A stretch of DNA of 37,890 bases from an uncultured Clostridia bacterium. Its GTDB lineage: Bacteria > Bacillota > Clostridia > Christensenellales > Aristaeellaceae. A program made the position numbers and the translations under genes. The notes beneath the pieces were generated by a model. It made no database searches, was not told the DNA's origin, and saw nothing but the letters and a program-made list of their open reading frames with translations. The stretch covers positions 1 through 37,890 of the forward strand of contig CAKTXH010000013.1 of NCBI GenBank assembly GCA_934630975.1, read 5' to 3'. Positions 7,202 to 15,698 of the stretch are shown here, in pieces; within the stretch, counting starts at the first letter, position 1; the number at the start of each line of letters is the position of its first letter.

Positions 7202-8140
7202 GTGAGAATCGTGTTTATGGGTACGCCGGATTTCGCCGTGCCGTCGCTGCGCGCGCTGATTGACAACGGCTACAACGTCGTCGGCGTGTTCTGCCAGCCG
7301 GACAGGCCGAAGGGGCGCGGGCACAAGCTCGCCGCCTGCCCGGTGAAGGAGACGGCGGCTGCGGCGGGGATTCCCGTCTTTCAGCCGGAACGCATCAAGC
7401 GCGCGGAAGGCGTGGAGGCGCTTCGCGGCCTTGCGCCCGACCTGTGCGTAACGGCGGCGTTCGGCCAGCTCCTCTCGCAGGAGATTCTGGATATTCCCAA
7501 ACTGGGGACGATCAACGTCCATGCGTCGCTGCTGCCGCGCCACCGGGGCAGCGCGCCGATCAACTGGTGCGTGATGATGGGCGAAACCGTCACGGGCATC
7601 ACGACGATGTACACCGATATCGGCATGGACACCGGCGACATGCTGCTCAAGGCGGAAACGCCCATCGGCGAAACCGAGACGGCGGGCGAGCTGAGCGACA
7701 GGCTCTCCGAGCTGGGCGCGCAGCTGCTCGTCAAGACCCTGCGCGAGCTGGAAGCGGGCACGTTGAAGCGCGTTCCGCAGAACCCGGACGAGGCCACCTA
7801 CGAGCCGAAGCTCGATAAGGAAACCGGCCGCATCGACTGGGCGAAGACCGCGCGGGAGATCGACTGTCTGGTGCGCGGCGCAACGCCGTGGCCGGGCGCG
7901 TTCACCGCGACGGCGGACGGCGCCATCAAAATTTTCAGCGTGAAACCGCTTCGCAGAGGCCCGAGCGGCGCGCCCGGCGAGATTATATCCGCCGACGCGA
8001 AAACGGGGCTGGTCGTCGCCTGCGGGGATGACGACGTGGAGCTTGAAACCATTCAGATGCCCGGCGCAAAGCGCATGAACGCGAAGGATTATCTGCGCGG
8101 GCACGACATGCAGACAGGAATCTGTCTGGGAAAGGCGTAA
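7202..8140 (+). CDS. fmt: Methionyl-tRNA formyltransferase
   Basis: Transfers a formyl group from 10-formyltetrahydrofolate to Met-tRNA(fMet). The 312-residue product has the expected N-terminal Rossmann-type domain (MRIVFMGTPDFAVPSL). The catalytic loop is NVHASLLPRHRGSAPI, and MDTGDML carries the catalytic Asp. The C-terminal OB-fold for tRNA binding starts near residue 205. Translation starts at GTG, 3 nt after the def stop, with the Shine-Dalgarno inside the end of def. Length is normal for the family. Only 3 nt separate it from rsmB, consistent with co-transcription. Confidence 0.97.
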   Translation: MRIVFMGTPDFAVPSLRALIDNGYNVVGVFCQPDRPKGRGHKLAACPVKETAAAAGIPVFQPERIKRAEGVEALRGLAPDLCVTAAFGQLLSQEILDIPKLGTINVHASLLPRHRGSAPINWCVMMGETVTGITTMYTDIGMDTGDMLLKAETPIGETETAGELSDRLSELGAQLLVKTLRELEAGTLKRVPQNPDEATYEPKLDKETGRIDWAKTAREIDCLVRGATPWPGAFTATADGAIKIFSVKPLRRGPSGAPGEIISADAKTGLVVACGDDDVELETIQMPGAKRMNAKDYLRGHDMQTGICLGKA

Positions 8141-8143
8141 TCA

Positions 8144-9844
8144 ATGGCAGACAACAGAGGGCGCGACGGCGGTTTCCGCGGCGCAAATCGAAATACGGAT
8201 AGAAAGCCGCGCGGCGACAAGCCCGCTTACGGCGAGAAGAAATTCGGCGAGCGCAAGTTCGGCGATAAAAAGCCCTACGGCGCGCGCGGCGATAAGCCGG
8301 CTTTCGGCGAAAAGAAGTTCGGGGACAAGAAGCCTTACGGCGAACGTAAATTCGGCGATAAGCCCGCTTATGGCGAAAAGAAATTCGGCGAGCGCAAGTT
8401 CGGCGAGAAGAAGCCTTACGGCGAGAAGCGCGGTTTCGCGCCGCACGGCGACCGCAAGCCCGGCTTCGGCGCGCCGCATGTGGAGCGCAAGCCGCGCCCG
8501 GTGAACCTTGCGCCGCGCCGCGTGGCGCTGGAAACGCTGCTGGACGTGAGCCGCTCGGACGCATACGCGTCGCTGGCGCTGGATAAGCGGCTGGCGCAGG
8601 CCAACCTGCCGCGCCGCGACCGCGCGTTCGTGACCCAGCTGGTGTACGGCACGCTGGAAAACCGCATGACGCTCGATTGGCGCATCGACCAGTTCCTCGA
8701 GGGCAACAAGGAGATCGACCAGACTGTGCGCGAGATTCTGCGCATGGGCGCGTATCAGCTCTTCTACCTCGACCGCGTGCCGGACATGGCGGCGGTGGAC
8801 GAATCCGTCAGCCTGACCCGCGCGATGGGGCTGGAAGCGCTGACAGGGCTGGTTAACGGCGTGCTGCGCAACATGATCCGCGGCAAGAACGACGTGGTTT
8901 GGCCGAAGCCGCAGGATGACGCGGTGAAGTATCTTTCCGTCATGTTCAGCGCGCCGGAAACGCTCTGCCGGATGTTGGTGGAGGCTTACGGCGAGCACGA
9001 CGCGATGGAGATTCTGCGCTACCGCCCGAAAGATCGCAGCGTGACCGTTCGCGTGAACTATCTGCGCTGCGACGACGCGCGCCTGCGCAGCCTCTTTGCC
9101 GACGACGAGCTGGAATTCGACCCGGGGATTCTGCCGGGCGTGTATAAGGTGCACAGCGCGGGCGACATGACCCGCATGCGCGCTTTCCAGAACGGTTTGT
9201 TCACGATTCAGGGCGAAAGCTCCGTGCTGGCCGCGCGCATGGTCGGCGCGAAGCCGGGTCAGACCGTGCTGGACGCCTGCGCCGCGCCGGGCGGCAAGAC
9301 CGCCGTGCTCAGCGAGATGATGGGCGATACGGGCCGCGTCTACGCGTGGGATACGCACGCGCACCGCGTCGAATTGATCCGCGGCACGATGAACCGCCTG
9401 AAGCTGGAAAACGTGCGCCCGGCGGTCAAGGACGCTTCCGTCCCGCGCGAGGATATGGCGATGACGCTGGACGCGGCGCTGGTGGATGCGCCCTGCTCCG
9501 GCACGGGCGTGATGAACGAAAAGCCGGATGTGAAATACCGCGTGACCGAGGAAGGCGTGCAGGCGCTCTGCCGCACCCAGAAGGATATCCTCGACGCGAT
9601 TGCGCCGATGGTGAAGGTGGGCGGCACGCTGGTGTATTCCACCTGCTCCATTCTGCCGCAGGAGAACGAAGCGCAAATCAAGGCGTTCCTCGAGCGCCAT
9701 CCCGAATATGAAATTCAGCCGATGGGCGCGGAACTGCCGGAGAAGCTGGCGGCGCACGAGAACGCCTACGGCCTGCAAATGTTTGCGCACAGGGACGGCA
9801 CGGACGGCTTCTATGTCTGCCGCATGCGCAGGGTGAAAGCGTAA
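8144..9844 (+). CDS. rsmB: 16S rRNA (cytosine-967-C5)-methyltransferase RsmB with a repetitive basic N-terminal tail
   Basis: Methylates C967 of 16S rRNA using S-adenosylmethionine. The 566-residue product is about 115 residues longer than typical. The extra N-terminus (residues 1 to about 118) is low-complexity and basic, with three units beginning G-D-K-P-A at residues 24, 49 and 71, built of KKFG, RKFG and KKPYG blocks. A NusB-like RNA-binding domain follows (about 120-260), then the methyltransferase. The SAM motif is DACAAPGGKT near 376. The two catalytic cysteines are in APCSGTG (near 448) and YSTCS (near 498). The ATG at 8144 is 3 nt after fmt, so the tail is inside the operon's normal reading frame and not an artefact of start choice. 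The stop shares one base with the rlmN start. Confidence 0.95.
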   Translation: MADNRGRDGGFRGANRNTDRKPRGDKPAYGEKKFGERKFGDKKPYGARGDKPAFGEKKFGDKKPYGERKFGDKPAYGEKKFGERKFGEKKPYGEKRGFAPHGDRKPGFGAPHVERKPRPVNLAPRRVALETLLDVSRSDAYASLALDKRLAQANLPRRDRAFVTQLVYGTLENRMTLDWRIDQFLEGNKEIDQTVREILRMGAYQLFYLDRVPDMAAVDESVSLTRAMGLEALTGLVNGVLRNMIRGKNDVVWPKPQDDAVKYLSVMFSAPETLCRMLVEAYGEHDAMEILRYRPKDRSVTVRVNYLRCDDARLRSLFADDELEFDPGILPGVYKVHSAGDMTRMRAFQNGLFTIQGESSVLAARMVGAKPGQTVLDACAAPGGKTAVLSEMMGDTGRVYAWDTHAHRVELIRGTMNRLKLENVRPAVKDASVPREDMAMTLDAALVDAPCSGTGVMNEKPDVKYRVTEEGVQALCRTQKDILDAIAPMVKVGGTLVYSTCSILPQENEAQIKAFLERHPEYEIQPMGAELPEKLAAHENAYGLQMFAHRDGTDGFYVCRMRRVKA

Positions 9845-10911
9845 TGAACGAAATGGAAAAAACGCAGCTCCTTGGCATGACCCCGGACGAGCTGACGGCG
9901 TATTTCAAGCAGCTCGGTCAGCCCGCCTTCCGCGCCAGGCAGGTGTTTTCGTGGCTGCATCAGGGCGCGGGCTTCGAGCAGATGAGCAACCTGCCCAAGG
10001 CGCTGCGGGAGACGCTTGCCGAAACCTGCGTGGCGAACCCGGTCGCCGTGCTGGAGACGATTGAATCCAAGCTCGACGGCACGATCAAGCTGCTGTACCG
10101 GCTGCCGGACGGCAACGTCATCGAAGGCGTATTGATGCGCTATAAATATGGCAACACGCTCTGTCTGTCCACGCAGGTGGGCTGCCGGATGGGCTGCGCG
10201 TTCTGCGCTTCGACGCTGGACGGCTGCGCGCGCAGCCTGACCCCGGCGGAGATGCTGGGGCAGATCGTCTGCGCCAACGGCGTGCTTGCGCCGCAGAACC
10301 AGAAGGTCGGCAACATCGTGCTCATGGGCAGCGGCGAACCGCTGGATAACTACGACAACGTGGTAAAGTTCCTGCGGATTCTGCGGATGGAGGGCGGCCT
10401 GTGCATCGGTATGCGCAGCGTCTCCCTTTCAACCTGCGGGCTGGTGGAAAACATGCGCCGCTTCGCGGAGGAGGATCTGCCGGTGACGCTGTCGCTGTCG
10501 CTGCATGCGCCCAACGATGAGGTGCGCAAAAAGCTGATGCCCGTCGCCCACAAATACAGCATGGACGACGTGCTTTCCGCCTGCCGCAACTACATCGAAA
10601 AGACCGGGCGGCGCGTGATCTTTGAATACGCGCTGGTGCACGGCGTGAACGCCGACCCGGCGCAGGCGGTCGAGCTGGCGGGCAGGCTGCGCGGCATGCA
10701 GTGCCACGTCAACCTGATTCCGCTCAACAGCGTGCCGGAGCGCGGCCTGACGGGCGTGACTGAGCGCGAGGTGGACGCGTTTAAGCACGCGCTCGAGCAG
10801 AAGGGCATTTCCGTGACCCGCCGTCGCGAAATGGGCGACGACATCGAGGGCGCGTGCGGCCAGCTCCGCAGGCGCTATATCAAGGACAACAATTTGAATT
10901 CCGAGGCTTAA
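9844..10911 (+). CDS. rlmN: Dual-specificity 23S rRNA (A2503-C2)/tRNA (A37-C2) methyltransferase RlmN
   Basis: Radical-SAM enzyme that methylates A2503 of 23S rRNA, and in many bacteria A37 of some tRNAs. The 355-residue protein has an N-terminal HhH-like segment and the radical-SAM cluster motif CRMGCAFC. MGSGEPLDN matches the conserved GxGEP region. A C-terminal Cys in EGACGQLR is the expected partner that forms the protein-RNA intermediate. Cfr resistance enzymes are related, but the gene's place in the conserved def-fmt-rsmB operon supports RlmN. ATG overlaps the rsmB stop (TAATG). It is followed 21 nt later by the phosphatase gene. Confidence 0.95.
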   Translation: MNEMEKTQLLGMTPDELTAYFKQLGQPAFRARQVFSWLHQGAGFEQMSNLPKALRETLAETCVANPVAVLETIESKLDGTIKLLYRLPDGNVIEGVLMRYKYGNTLCLSTQVGCRMGCAFCASTLDGCARSLTPAEMLGQIVCANGVLAPQNQKVGNIVLMGSGEPLDNYDNVVKFLRILRMEGGLCIGMRSVSLSTCGLVENMRRFAEEDLPVTLSLSLHAPNDEVRKKLMPVAHKYSMDDVLSACRNYIEKTGRRVIFEYALVHGVNADPAQAVELAGRLRGMQCHVNLIPLNSVPERGLTGVTEREVDAFKHALEQKGISVTRRREMGDDIEGACGQLRRRYIKDNNLNSEA

Positions 10912-10932
10912 AAACAGCGGGGAGTGAACGAC

Positions 10933-11664
10933 GTGGCGGCGACGATGCGCACCGATATCGGCAAAAAACGCAAACAGAATGAGGATGCGGGCTGGTTTGA
11001 CGAGAAGCGCGGCATTTTTGTCGTCGCGGACGGCATGGGCGGCCATCTGGCGGGCGAAGTGGCCAGCCAAATGGCGATTGACGCGGTGCGCAAAATGGCT
11101 GCGCGGCATAAAAAGCCCTCCATCGACCAGCTCAAAAAGACGGTGCTCGGCGCGCACGAGCGGATTTATCTGCACGCGCAGGGGCATGCGGAGTGCGCGG
11201 GCATGGGCACGACGCTCTCGATGATGTGGCGCGGCGCGGGCTATATGTATATCGCGCACGTCGGAGACAGCCGCATCTACCGCCTGCGGGACGGGCACAT
11301 GGAGCAGATCACGCAGGATCATTCCCTTGTCGGCGAGCTGGTTTGCGCGGGCATTTTGACCCCGGAGGAGGCCAGAACGCATCCCCGGCGGAACATCATC
11401 ACCCGCGCGCTCGGCACGGAGGGAGATAACACCCCCGACCTGCTGGCGGCGGACATGCAGCCCGGCGACTGCTTCCTGCTCTGCACCGACGGGCTGACGG
11501 GCATGGTGCGCGACGGCGATATCGAAAAAACGCTCCTGGACAGCAAAACCATCGACCAGGCGGCTAACCGTTTAATCGAGATGGCGCTGGACGCGGGCGG
11601 CAACGACAACGTGACGCTGATTCTCTGCACCGGCGAGGAGGGCAAACCGTGGAAACAAGACTGA
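10933..11664 (+). CDS. stp: PP2C-family Ser/Thr protein phosphatase (PrpC/Stp)
   Basis: Metal-dependent phosphatase that reverses PASTA-kinase signalling. The 243-residue product carries the PP2C motifs in order: N-E-D, VADGMGGHLAGE, GMGTTL, HVGDSRIYRL, DHSLV, LCTDGLTGMV and GGNDNVTLIL. The Asp residues that hold the two metal ions are conserved. Two GTG codons are possible. The one at 10924 overlaps the Shine-Dalgarno GGGGAG, while the one at 10933 lies 8 nt after it and was chosen. The 3' end overlaps the kinase gene by 16 nt, the usual coupling of this pair in Bacillota. Confidence 0.95.
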   Translation: MAATMRTDIGKKRKQNEDAGWFDEKRGIFVVADGMGGHLAGEVASQMAIDAVRKMAARHKKPSIDQLKKTVLGAHERIYLHAQGHAECAGMGTTLSMMWRGAGYMYIAHVGDSRIYRLRDGHMEQITQDHSLVGELVCAGILTPEEARTHPRRNIITRALGTEGDNTPDLLAADMQPGDCFLLCTDGLTGMVRDGDIEKTLLDSKTIDQAANRLIEMALDAGGNDNVTLILCTGEEGKPWKQD

Positions 11665-13499
11665 TCGGTAAAATCATCAGCCGCCGTTTCCGCGTGGAGG
11701 ATATCATCGGCCGGGGCGGCATGGCGATCGTATACCGCGCGTTTGACCTCAAAACCCATCAGACGGTGGCCATCAAGGTGCTGCGCGAGGAATACGCGGA
11801 GGATCCCGAATACAAAGAGCGGTTCAGGCGCGAGGGCGAGGTCTGCCGCAAGCTCAGCCACCCGAACGTCGTCAACCTGATCGACGCGGGGGAGGTCGGC
11901 GACGTATCCTATCTGGCGATGGAATACGTGGACGGGCAGACGCTTAAAGAGCTGATCAACCAGAACGGCGGGATCGGGCAGGAGGACGCGGTGCGCTTCA
12001 CGCTGCAAATCCTCGCGGCGCTGGGACATGCGCATCAGCGCGGCATCATCCACAGGGACGTGAAGCCGCAGAACGTGATGGTCTCCCGCGCGGGGCAGGT
12101 GAAGGTCGGCGATTTCGGCATCGCGGGCATGGCGGATACCAAAACCCTGACCACGGACGGCAACGTCATGGGTTCGGTGCACTATTTTTCCCCGGAACAG
12201 GCCAAGGGCATGAAGGCGACGGCGGCGAGCGATTTATACTCCGTCGGCGTGATTCTCTACGAAATGCTCTGCGGCCATGTGCCGTTCGAGGGGGAAACGG
12301 CGGTTTCCGTCGCGATGATGCACCTGATGGAGCCGCCCAAGCCCATCGAGGAGCAGGCCAAGGTCAGCCCGGCGGTGGCGATGATCGTGGCGAAATCGCT
12401 CAAAAAACTGCCGCAGGAGCGATACCAGAGCGCGGACGCGATGGCGCGCGATCTGCGGCGGGCGCTCCGCCACCCGGACGGCGAATTCATGATGCAGCAT
12501 CACCCGGCGATTCTCGAGGAATCGCGCGAAGTGGCTGAAAAAATTCGGAAAAAGAAAAAATCCGGCGGCGTGCCCGCGCGGTTTTTGACGCTGTTCATCC
12601 TGCTGGTGCTGATTGCGCTCATCGGCGTGGCGGGGCTCAGGCTGTACCGCACGATGTTCGTAACCGCGCGCATGCCCGATTTAACCGGGCTGGACGAGGC
12701 GACGGCGCAGCGCATGGTGAGCAACGCGGGGCTGACGCTGGAAACGGAATACGCGTACAGCGATCAGGCGGAAGGGTATATCTTTGACCAAAGCCCCGAT
12801 GCGAATACCGAGGTGAGGCGCGGCGGCACGGTCACGGCGACGATTTCCAGGGGCAACGGGCTGCTGCTTGTGCCGCGGCTTGCGGGCATGACGCAGGCGG
12901 ACGCGGAAAACGTGCTGATTGCGCAGGGGCTTTCGCTGGGCTATGTGGAAATTGTGCCCAGCGAGAAGCTGCGCGGCGTGGTGCTTGCCCAAAGCCCGGA
13001 AGCGGGAACGAACGCCGAGCCGGGCGCGGCGGTTTCGCTGACGGTTTCGGGCGGGCGCGTCGTCGTGCCGGAACTGGTCGGCCAGCGCGAGGAAGAGGCC
13101 GTCGAGCGGATGGCTTCCGTCGGCCTGACCTGCGGCGAAATCAGCTATGAAACCGTGGAGACGGCCAGGCAGGACGGCGTGGTGCTCGCGCAATCCATCG
13201 ACAAATTCACCGAGGTGCTGCCCGGCAGCGTAGTGAATATGACCGTAGGCCGATATGACAGGCGGCGCTATACGGCGGGCGTGACCGTGACGGTCGATGT
13301 GCCGGAGAGCGGCGTGACCGTCCGCGTGACGCTGGTGGATGAAAACGGGCAGGAAAACGACATGTACGCCGCGACTTACAACGACGCGGGGCAGCTCGAG
13401 CTGCATGTGACGCTCAGAAGCGAAACCAGCGGCGTGCGCACATGGCGGCTCTATCTGGATGGCAACTTCAAGAGCGAAGCGACGGCGGTTTTGCAGTAA
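11649..13499 (+). CDS. prkC: PASTA-domain Ser/Thr protein kinase (PrkC/PknB/Stk1)
   Basis: Membrane kinase thought to sense muropeptides or lipid II and control cell-wall growth and spore germination in relatives. The 616-residue protein has a cytoplasmic kinase domain (about 14-275) with GRGGMAIVY, VAIK, HRDVKPQN and DFGIAG. A basic juxtamembrane stretch (KIRKKKK) precedes a single membrane helix at about 311-332. Three extracellular PASTA repeats begin near residues 341, 407 and 473. After them comes an extra beta-rich C-terminal domain of about 75 residues. Start is GTG at 11649, inside the end of stp. RsgA, encoded next, is a known type of target of this kinase in other Bacillota. Confidence 0.96.
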   Translation: METRLIGKIISRRFRVEDIIGRGGMAIVYRAFDLKTHQTVAIKVLREEYAEDPEYKERFRREGEVCRKLSHPNVVNLIDAGEVGDVSYLAMEYVDGQTLKELINQNGGIGQEDAVRFTLQILAALGHAHQRGIIHRDVKPQNVMVSRAGQVKVGDFGIAGMADTKTLTTDGNVMGSVHYFSPEQAKGMKATAASDLYSVGVILYEMLCGHVPFEGETAVSVAMMHLMEPPKPIEEQAKVSPAVAMIVAKSLKKLPQERYQSADAMARDLRRALRHPDGEFMMQHHPAILEESREVAEKIRKKKKSGGVPARFLTLFILLVLIALIGVAGLRLYRTMFVTARMPDLTGLDEATAQRMVSNAGLTLETEYAYSDQAEGYIFDQSPDANTEVRRGGTVTATISRGNGLLLVPRLAGMTQADAENVLIAQGLSLGYVEIVPSEKLRGVVLAQSPEAGTNAEPGAAVSLTVSGGRVVVPELVGQREEEAVERMASVGLTCGEISYETVETARQDGVVLAQSIDKFTEVLPGSVVNMTVGRYDRRRYTAGVTVTVDVPESGVTVRVTLVDENGQENDMYAATYNDAGQLELHVTLRSETSGVRTWRLYLDGNFKSEATAVLQ

Positions 13500-13508
13500 A
13501 GGAGAACT

Positions 13509-14387
13509 ATGACGGGAAGCATCCTGCGGGGAATCGGCAGTTTTTACACCGTGCTCTGCGATGAGGACGGACAGGAATATACCCTGCGCGCGCAGAAGAA
13601 ACTGCGCCATCAGAAAATGACGCCGATGGTCGGCGATCACGTCCGCTTTACGCCGGGGCAGGGCGAAGAGGACGGCTGGCTGGAGGAAATTCTGCCGCGC
13701 AGGAGCATGATGGAGCGGCCGAGCGTCGCCAACGTCGATATGCTGATGCTGGTGGTGGCCAGCGTGCCGCAGCCGGATATGCTGCTTTGCGACAAGCTGA
13801 TTCTGCGCGCGGAAAAGGGCGGCATGATTCCGGCGATCTGCGTCAACAAAATCGACTTGGGCGACGACCTGGCTGAACAGATTCGGCGCGAATACGTCGG
13901 CACGCAGCTTCGCGTGTTCAGCGTCAGCGCGCACGAAGGCACGGGCGTCCCCGAACTGCGGGAGGCCATGCGCGGCAAAGTCACGTGTCTGGCCGGGCAG
14001 TCCGCCGTAGGCAAAAGCTCGCTGCTCAACGCGCTGTTCGGGCTGGGGCTTGAAACCGGCGGGTTGAGCCGCAAGACCGAGCGCGGGCGGCATACGACCC
14101 GGCGCGCGGAGATGATGGTTGTGGACGGCATGTTCGTGCTCGATACGCCGGGGTTCAGCCTGCTGGAGCTGGAAAACGGGATTGATCCGCAGGATTTCGC
14201 GCAGCTTTACCCGGAATACAACGCGCTGGCGGGCGAATGTCGCTTTCAGCCGTGCCTGCACGACAGAGAGCCGGGGTGCGCCGTGCATGCCGCCGTGGAC
14301 GCGGGCAGGCTGGGCGCGGCGCGGTGGCAGCGATACAGAGAACTGCTTGCGCAGGTTCGTGAAAATTGGAAGGGGCGTTACGAATGA
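13509..14387 (+). CDS. rsgA: Ribosome small-subunit biogenesis GTPase RsgA
   Basis: GTPase that checks late maturation of the 30S subunit. The 292-residue protein has an N-terminal OB-fold (1-70) and a circularly permuted GTPase domain. Its motif order is the family signature: G4 NKID comes first, then the G5-like SA, G1 GQSAVGKSS, the G2 region HTT and G3 DTPG. The C-terminal zinc site is CRFQPCLHDREPGC. ATG 13509 follows AAAGGAG with a short 4-nt spacing. Its stop overlaps the rpe start by 4 nt (ATGA). Confidence 0.96.
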   Translation: MTGSILRGIGSFYTVLCDEDGQEYTLRAQKKLRHQKMTPMVGDHVRFTPGQGEEDGWLEEILPRRSMMERPSVANVDMLMLVVASVPQPDMLLCDKLILRAEKGGMIPAICVNKIDLGDDLAEQIRREYVGTQLRVFSVSAHEGTGVPELREAMRGKVTCLAGQSAVGKSSLLNALFGLGLETGGLSRKTERGRHTTRRAEMMVVDGMFVLDTPGFSLLELENGIDPQDFAQLYPEYNALAGECRFQPCLHDREPGCAVHAAVDAGRLGAARWQRYRELLAQVRENWKGRYE

Positions 14388-15043
14388 GCAAAAGGATCGT
14401 CGAGATTTCGCCGTCCGTGCTGGGCGCGGATTTGATGCGTTTGGGCGAAGAAATCGGCATGGTGGAAGCGCTGGGGATTCACTGGCTGCATCTGGATAAC
14501 ATGGACGGGCATTTCGCGCCGAACATCAGCTTCGGGCCGGATTTTGTGCGCGCCATCCGCAAACAGACGAAGCTGTTTCTGGATACGCACCTGATGCTGT
14601 CCAACCCGATGCAGTACATCGAAGCTTACGCCAAGGCGGGCGCGGACCTGATTACCGTGCACGTCGAGGCGGAGGACAACTGCGCCGAAACGCTGGAAGC
14701 CATCCATGCGCTGGGCGTGAAGGCGGGCGTGAGCGTCAACCCGGAAACCCCGGTCAGCGCGATCGAGCCGCTGCTGCCGCTGTGCGACCTCGTGCTGGTG
14801 ATGACGGTGAAGCCGGGTTTCGGCGGGCAGACGCTCCGCGAGGACTGCGTGGCGAAAATTCCCGAAATTCGGAAGATGATCGAGCAGACGGGGCGCGACA
14901 TCCTCATCGAGGTGGACGGCGGCGTGAAGCAGGGCAACGCGGCGCAGGTGATCGACGCGGGCGCGGATGTGTTGGTCATGGGCACGGGGCTTTTCCGCGC
15001 GGAAGATCCGAAAGCCGTCGTTCAAGCGGTGATGGGAGCGTAA
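14384..15043 (+). CDS. rpe: Ribulose-phosphate 3-epimerase
   Basis: Interconverts ribulose-5-phosphate and xylulose-5-phosphate in the pentose phosphate pathway. The 219-residue TIM barrel has the family motifs ISPSVLGADLMRL, HLDNMDGHFAPNISFGP (metal His and catalytic Asp), DTHLM, VMTVKPGFGGQ and the second catalytic Asp in EVDGGV. The ATG at 14384 overlaps the rsgA stop and has GGAAGGGG upstream. An earlier in-frame start at 14366 lies inside rsgA and was not used. It is 1 nt from thiN, as in Bacillus-type gene order. Confidence 0.96.
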   Translation: MSKRIVEISPSVLGADLMRLGEEIGMVEALGIHWLHLDNMDGHFAPNISFGPDFVRAIRKQTKLFLDTHLMLSNPMQYIEAYAKAGADLITVHVEAEDNCAETLEAIHALGVKAGVSVNPETPVSAIEPLLPLCDLVLVMTVKPGFGGQTLREDCVAKIPEIRKMIEQTGRDILIEVDGGVKQGNAAQVIDAGADVLVMGTGLFRAEDPKAVVQAVMGA

Positions 15044-15044
15044 C

Positions 15045-15698
15045 ATGAAGGTTTTGATCGTGCTCGGCGGGGACGCGCCGGGCGTTGAACTGCTGAAGAA
15101 CTGCGTGAGCGAGGCGGATTTCTCCATCGCGGCGGACAGAGGACTGGAAGCCTTTGACGCGGCGGGGCTTGAGCCGGATATGCTTATCGGCGACATGGAT
15201 TCCGTTTCGCCGGAGGTGCTGGCGCGGTACGAAAGCAGGCTGTCGGAGGACAGGCTGAACTGCATCAAAAACGATACGGACTGCGAATATGCGCTGAACC
15301 TCGCCATCGAAAAGGGCGCGGCGGAGATTATTCTGCTCGGCGCGCTGGGCGGGCGGCTGGATCACGCGTTGGCCAATCTGATGATGGTTGTGCGCGCGGC
15401 GCGCCGCGGCGTGTGGGCGGAGATTCGCGCGGAGGGTGTGCGCATCGTCCGCGTGAACGGGAGCTATACGCTGGCGGGCGCGAAGGGCAGCACGATTTCG
15501 CTTCTGCCGCTGGGCACGGCGCGCGGGGTGACGATTCAGGGATGCTATTATCTGATTCGCGACTATACGCTGGAAAGCGATTCGTCGCTGGGCATGAGCA
15601 ACGTGGTCACGGCGGATGAAGCGGTGATTTCCGTGCGCGAGGGCGACCTGATGCTCTTCCATTACAGCGACATTCACGGACATGGGGAAAGCGCATGA
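15045..15698 (+). CDS. thiN: Thiamine diphosphokinase
   Basis: Makes thiamine diphosphate from thiamine and ATP. The 217-residue protein has the N-terminal catalytic domain with FSIAADRGLEAFDAAGLEPD, IGDMDSVS, NDTDCEYALNLAIEKG and LGALGGRLDHALANL. A C-terminal thiamine-binding beta domain follows (about 135-217). ATG is 1 nt after the rpe stop. Its own stop overlaps the start of the TrmK-Nif3 gene by 4 nt, so the whole run from rsgA to the fusion gene looks like one translationally coupled operon. Confidence 0.95.
   Translation: MKVLIVLGGDAPGVELLKNCVSEADFSIAADRGLEAFDAAGLEPDMLIGDMDSVSPEVLARYESRLSEDRLNCIKNDTDCEYALNLAIEKGAAEIILLGALGGRLDHALANLMMVVRAARRGVWAEIRAEGVRIVRVNGSYTLAGAKGSTISLLPLGTARGVTIQGCYYLIRDYTLESDSSLGMSNVVTADEAVISVREGDLMLFHYSDIHGHGESA

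Noticed and set aside
12681..14288. 535-codon minus-strand frame across prkC and rsgA
   Set aside because: Crosses two well-supported genes, has no ribosome binding site of note and no domain.
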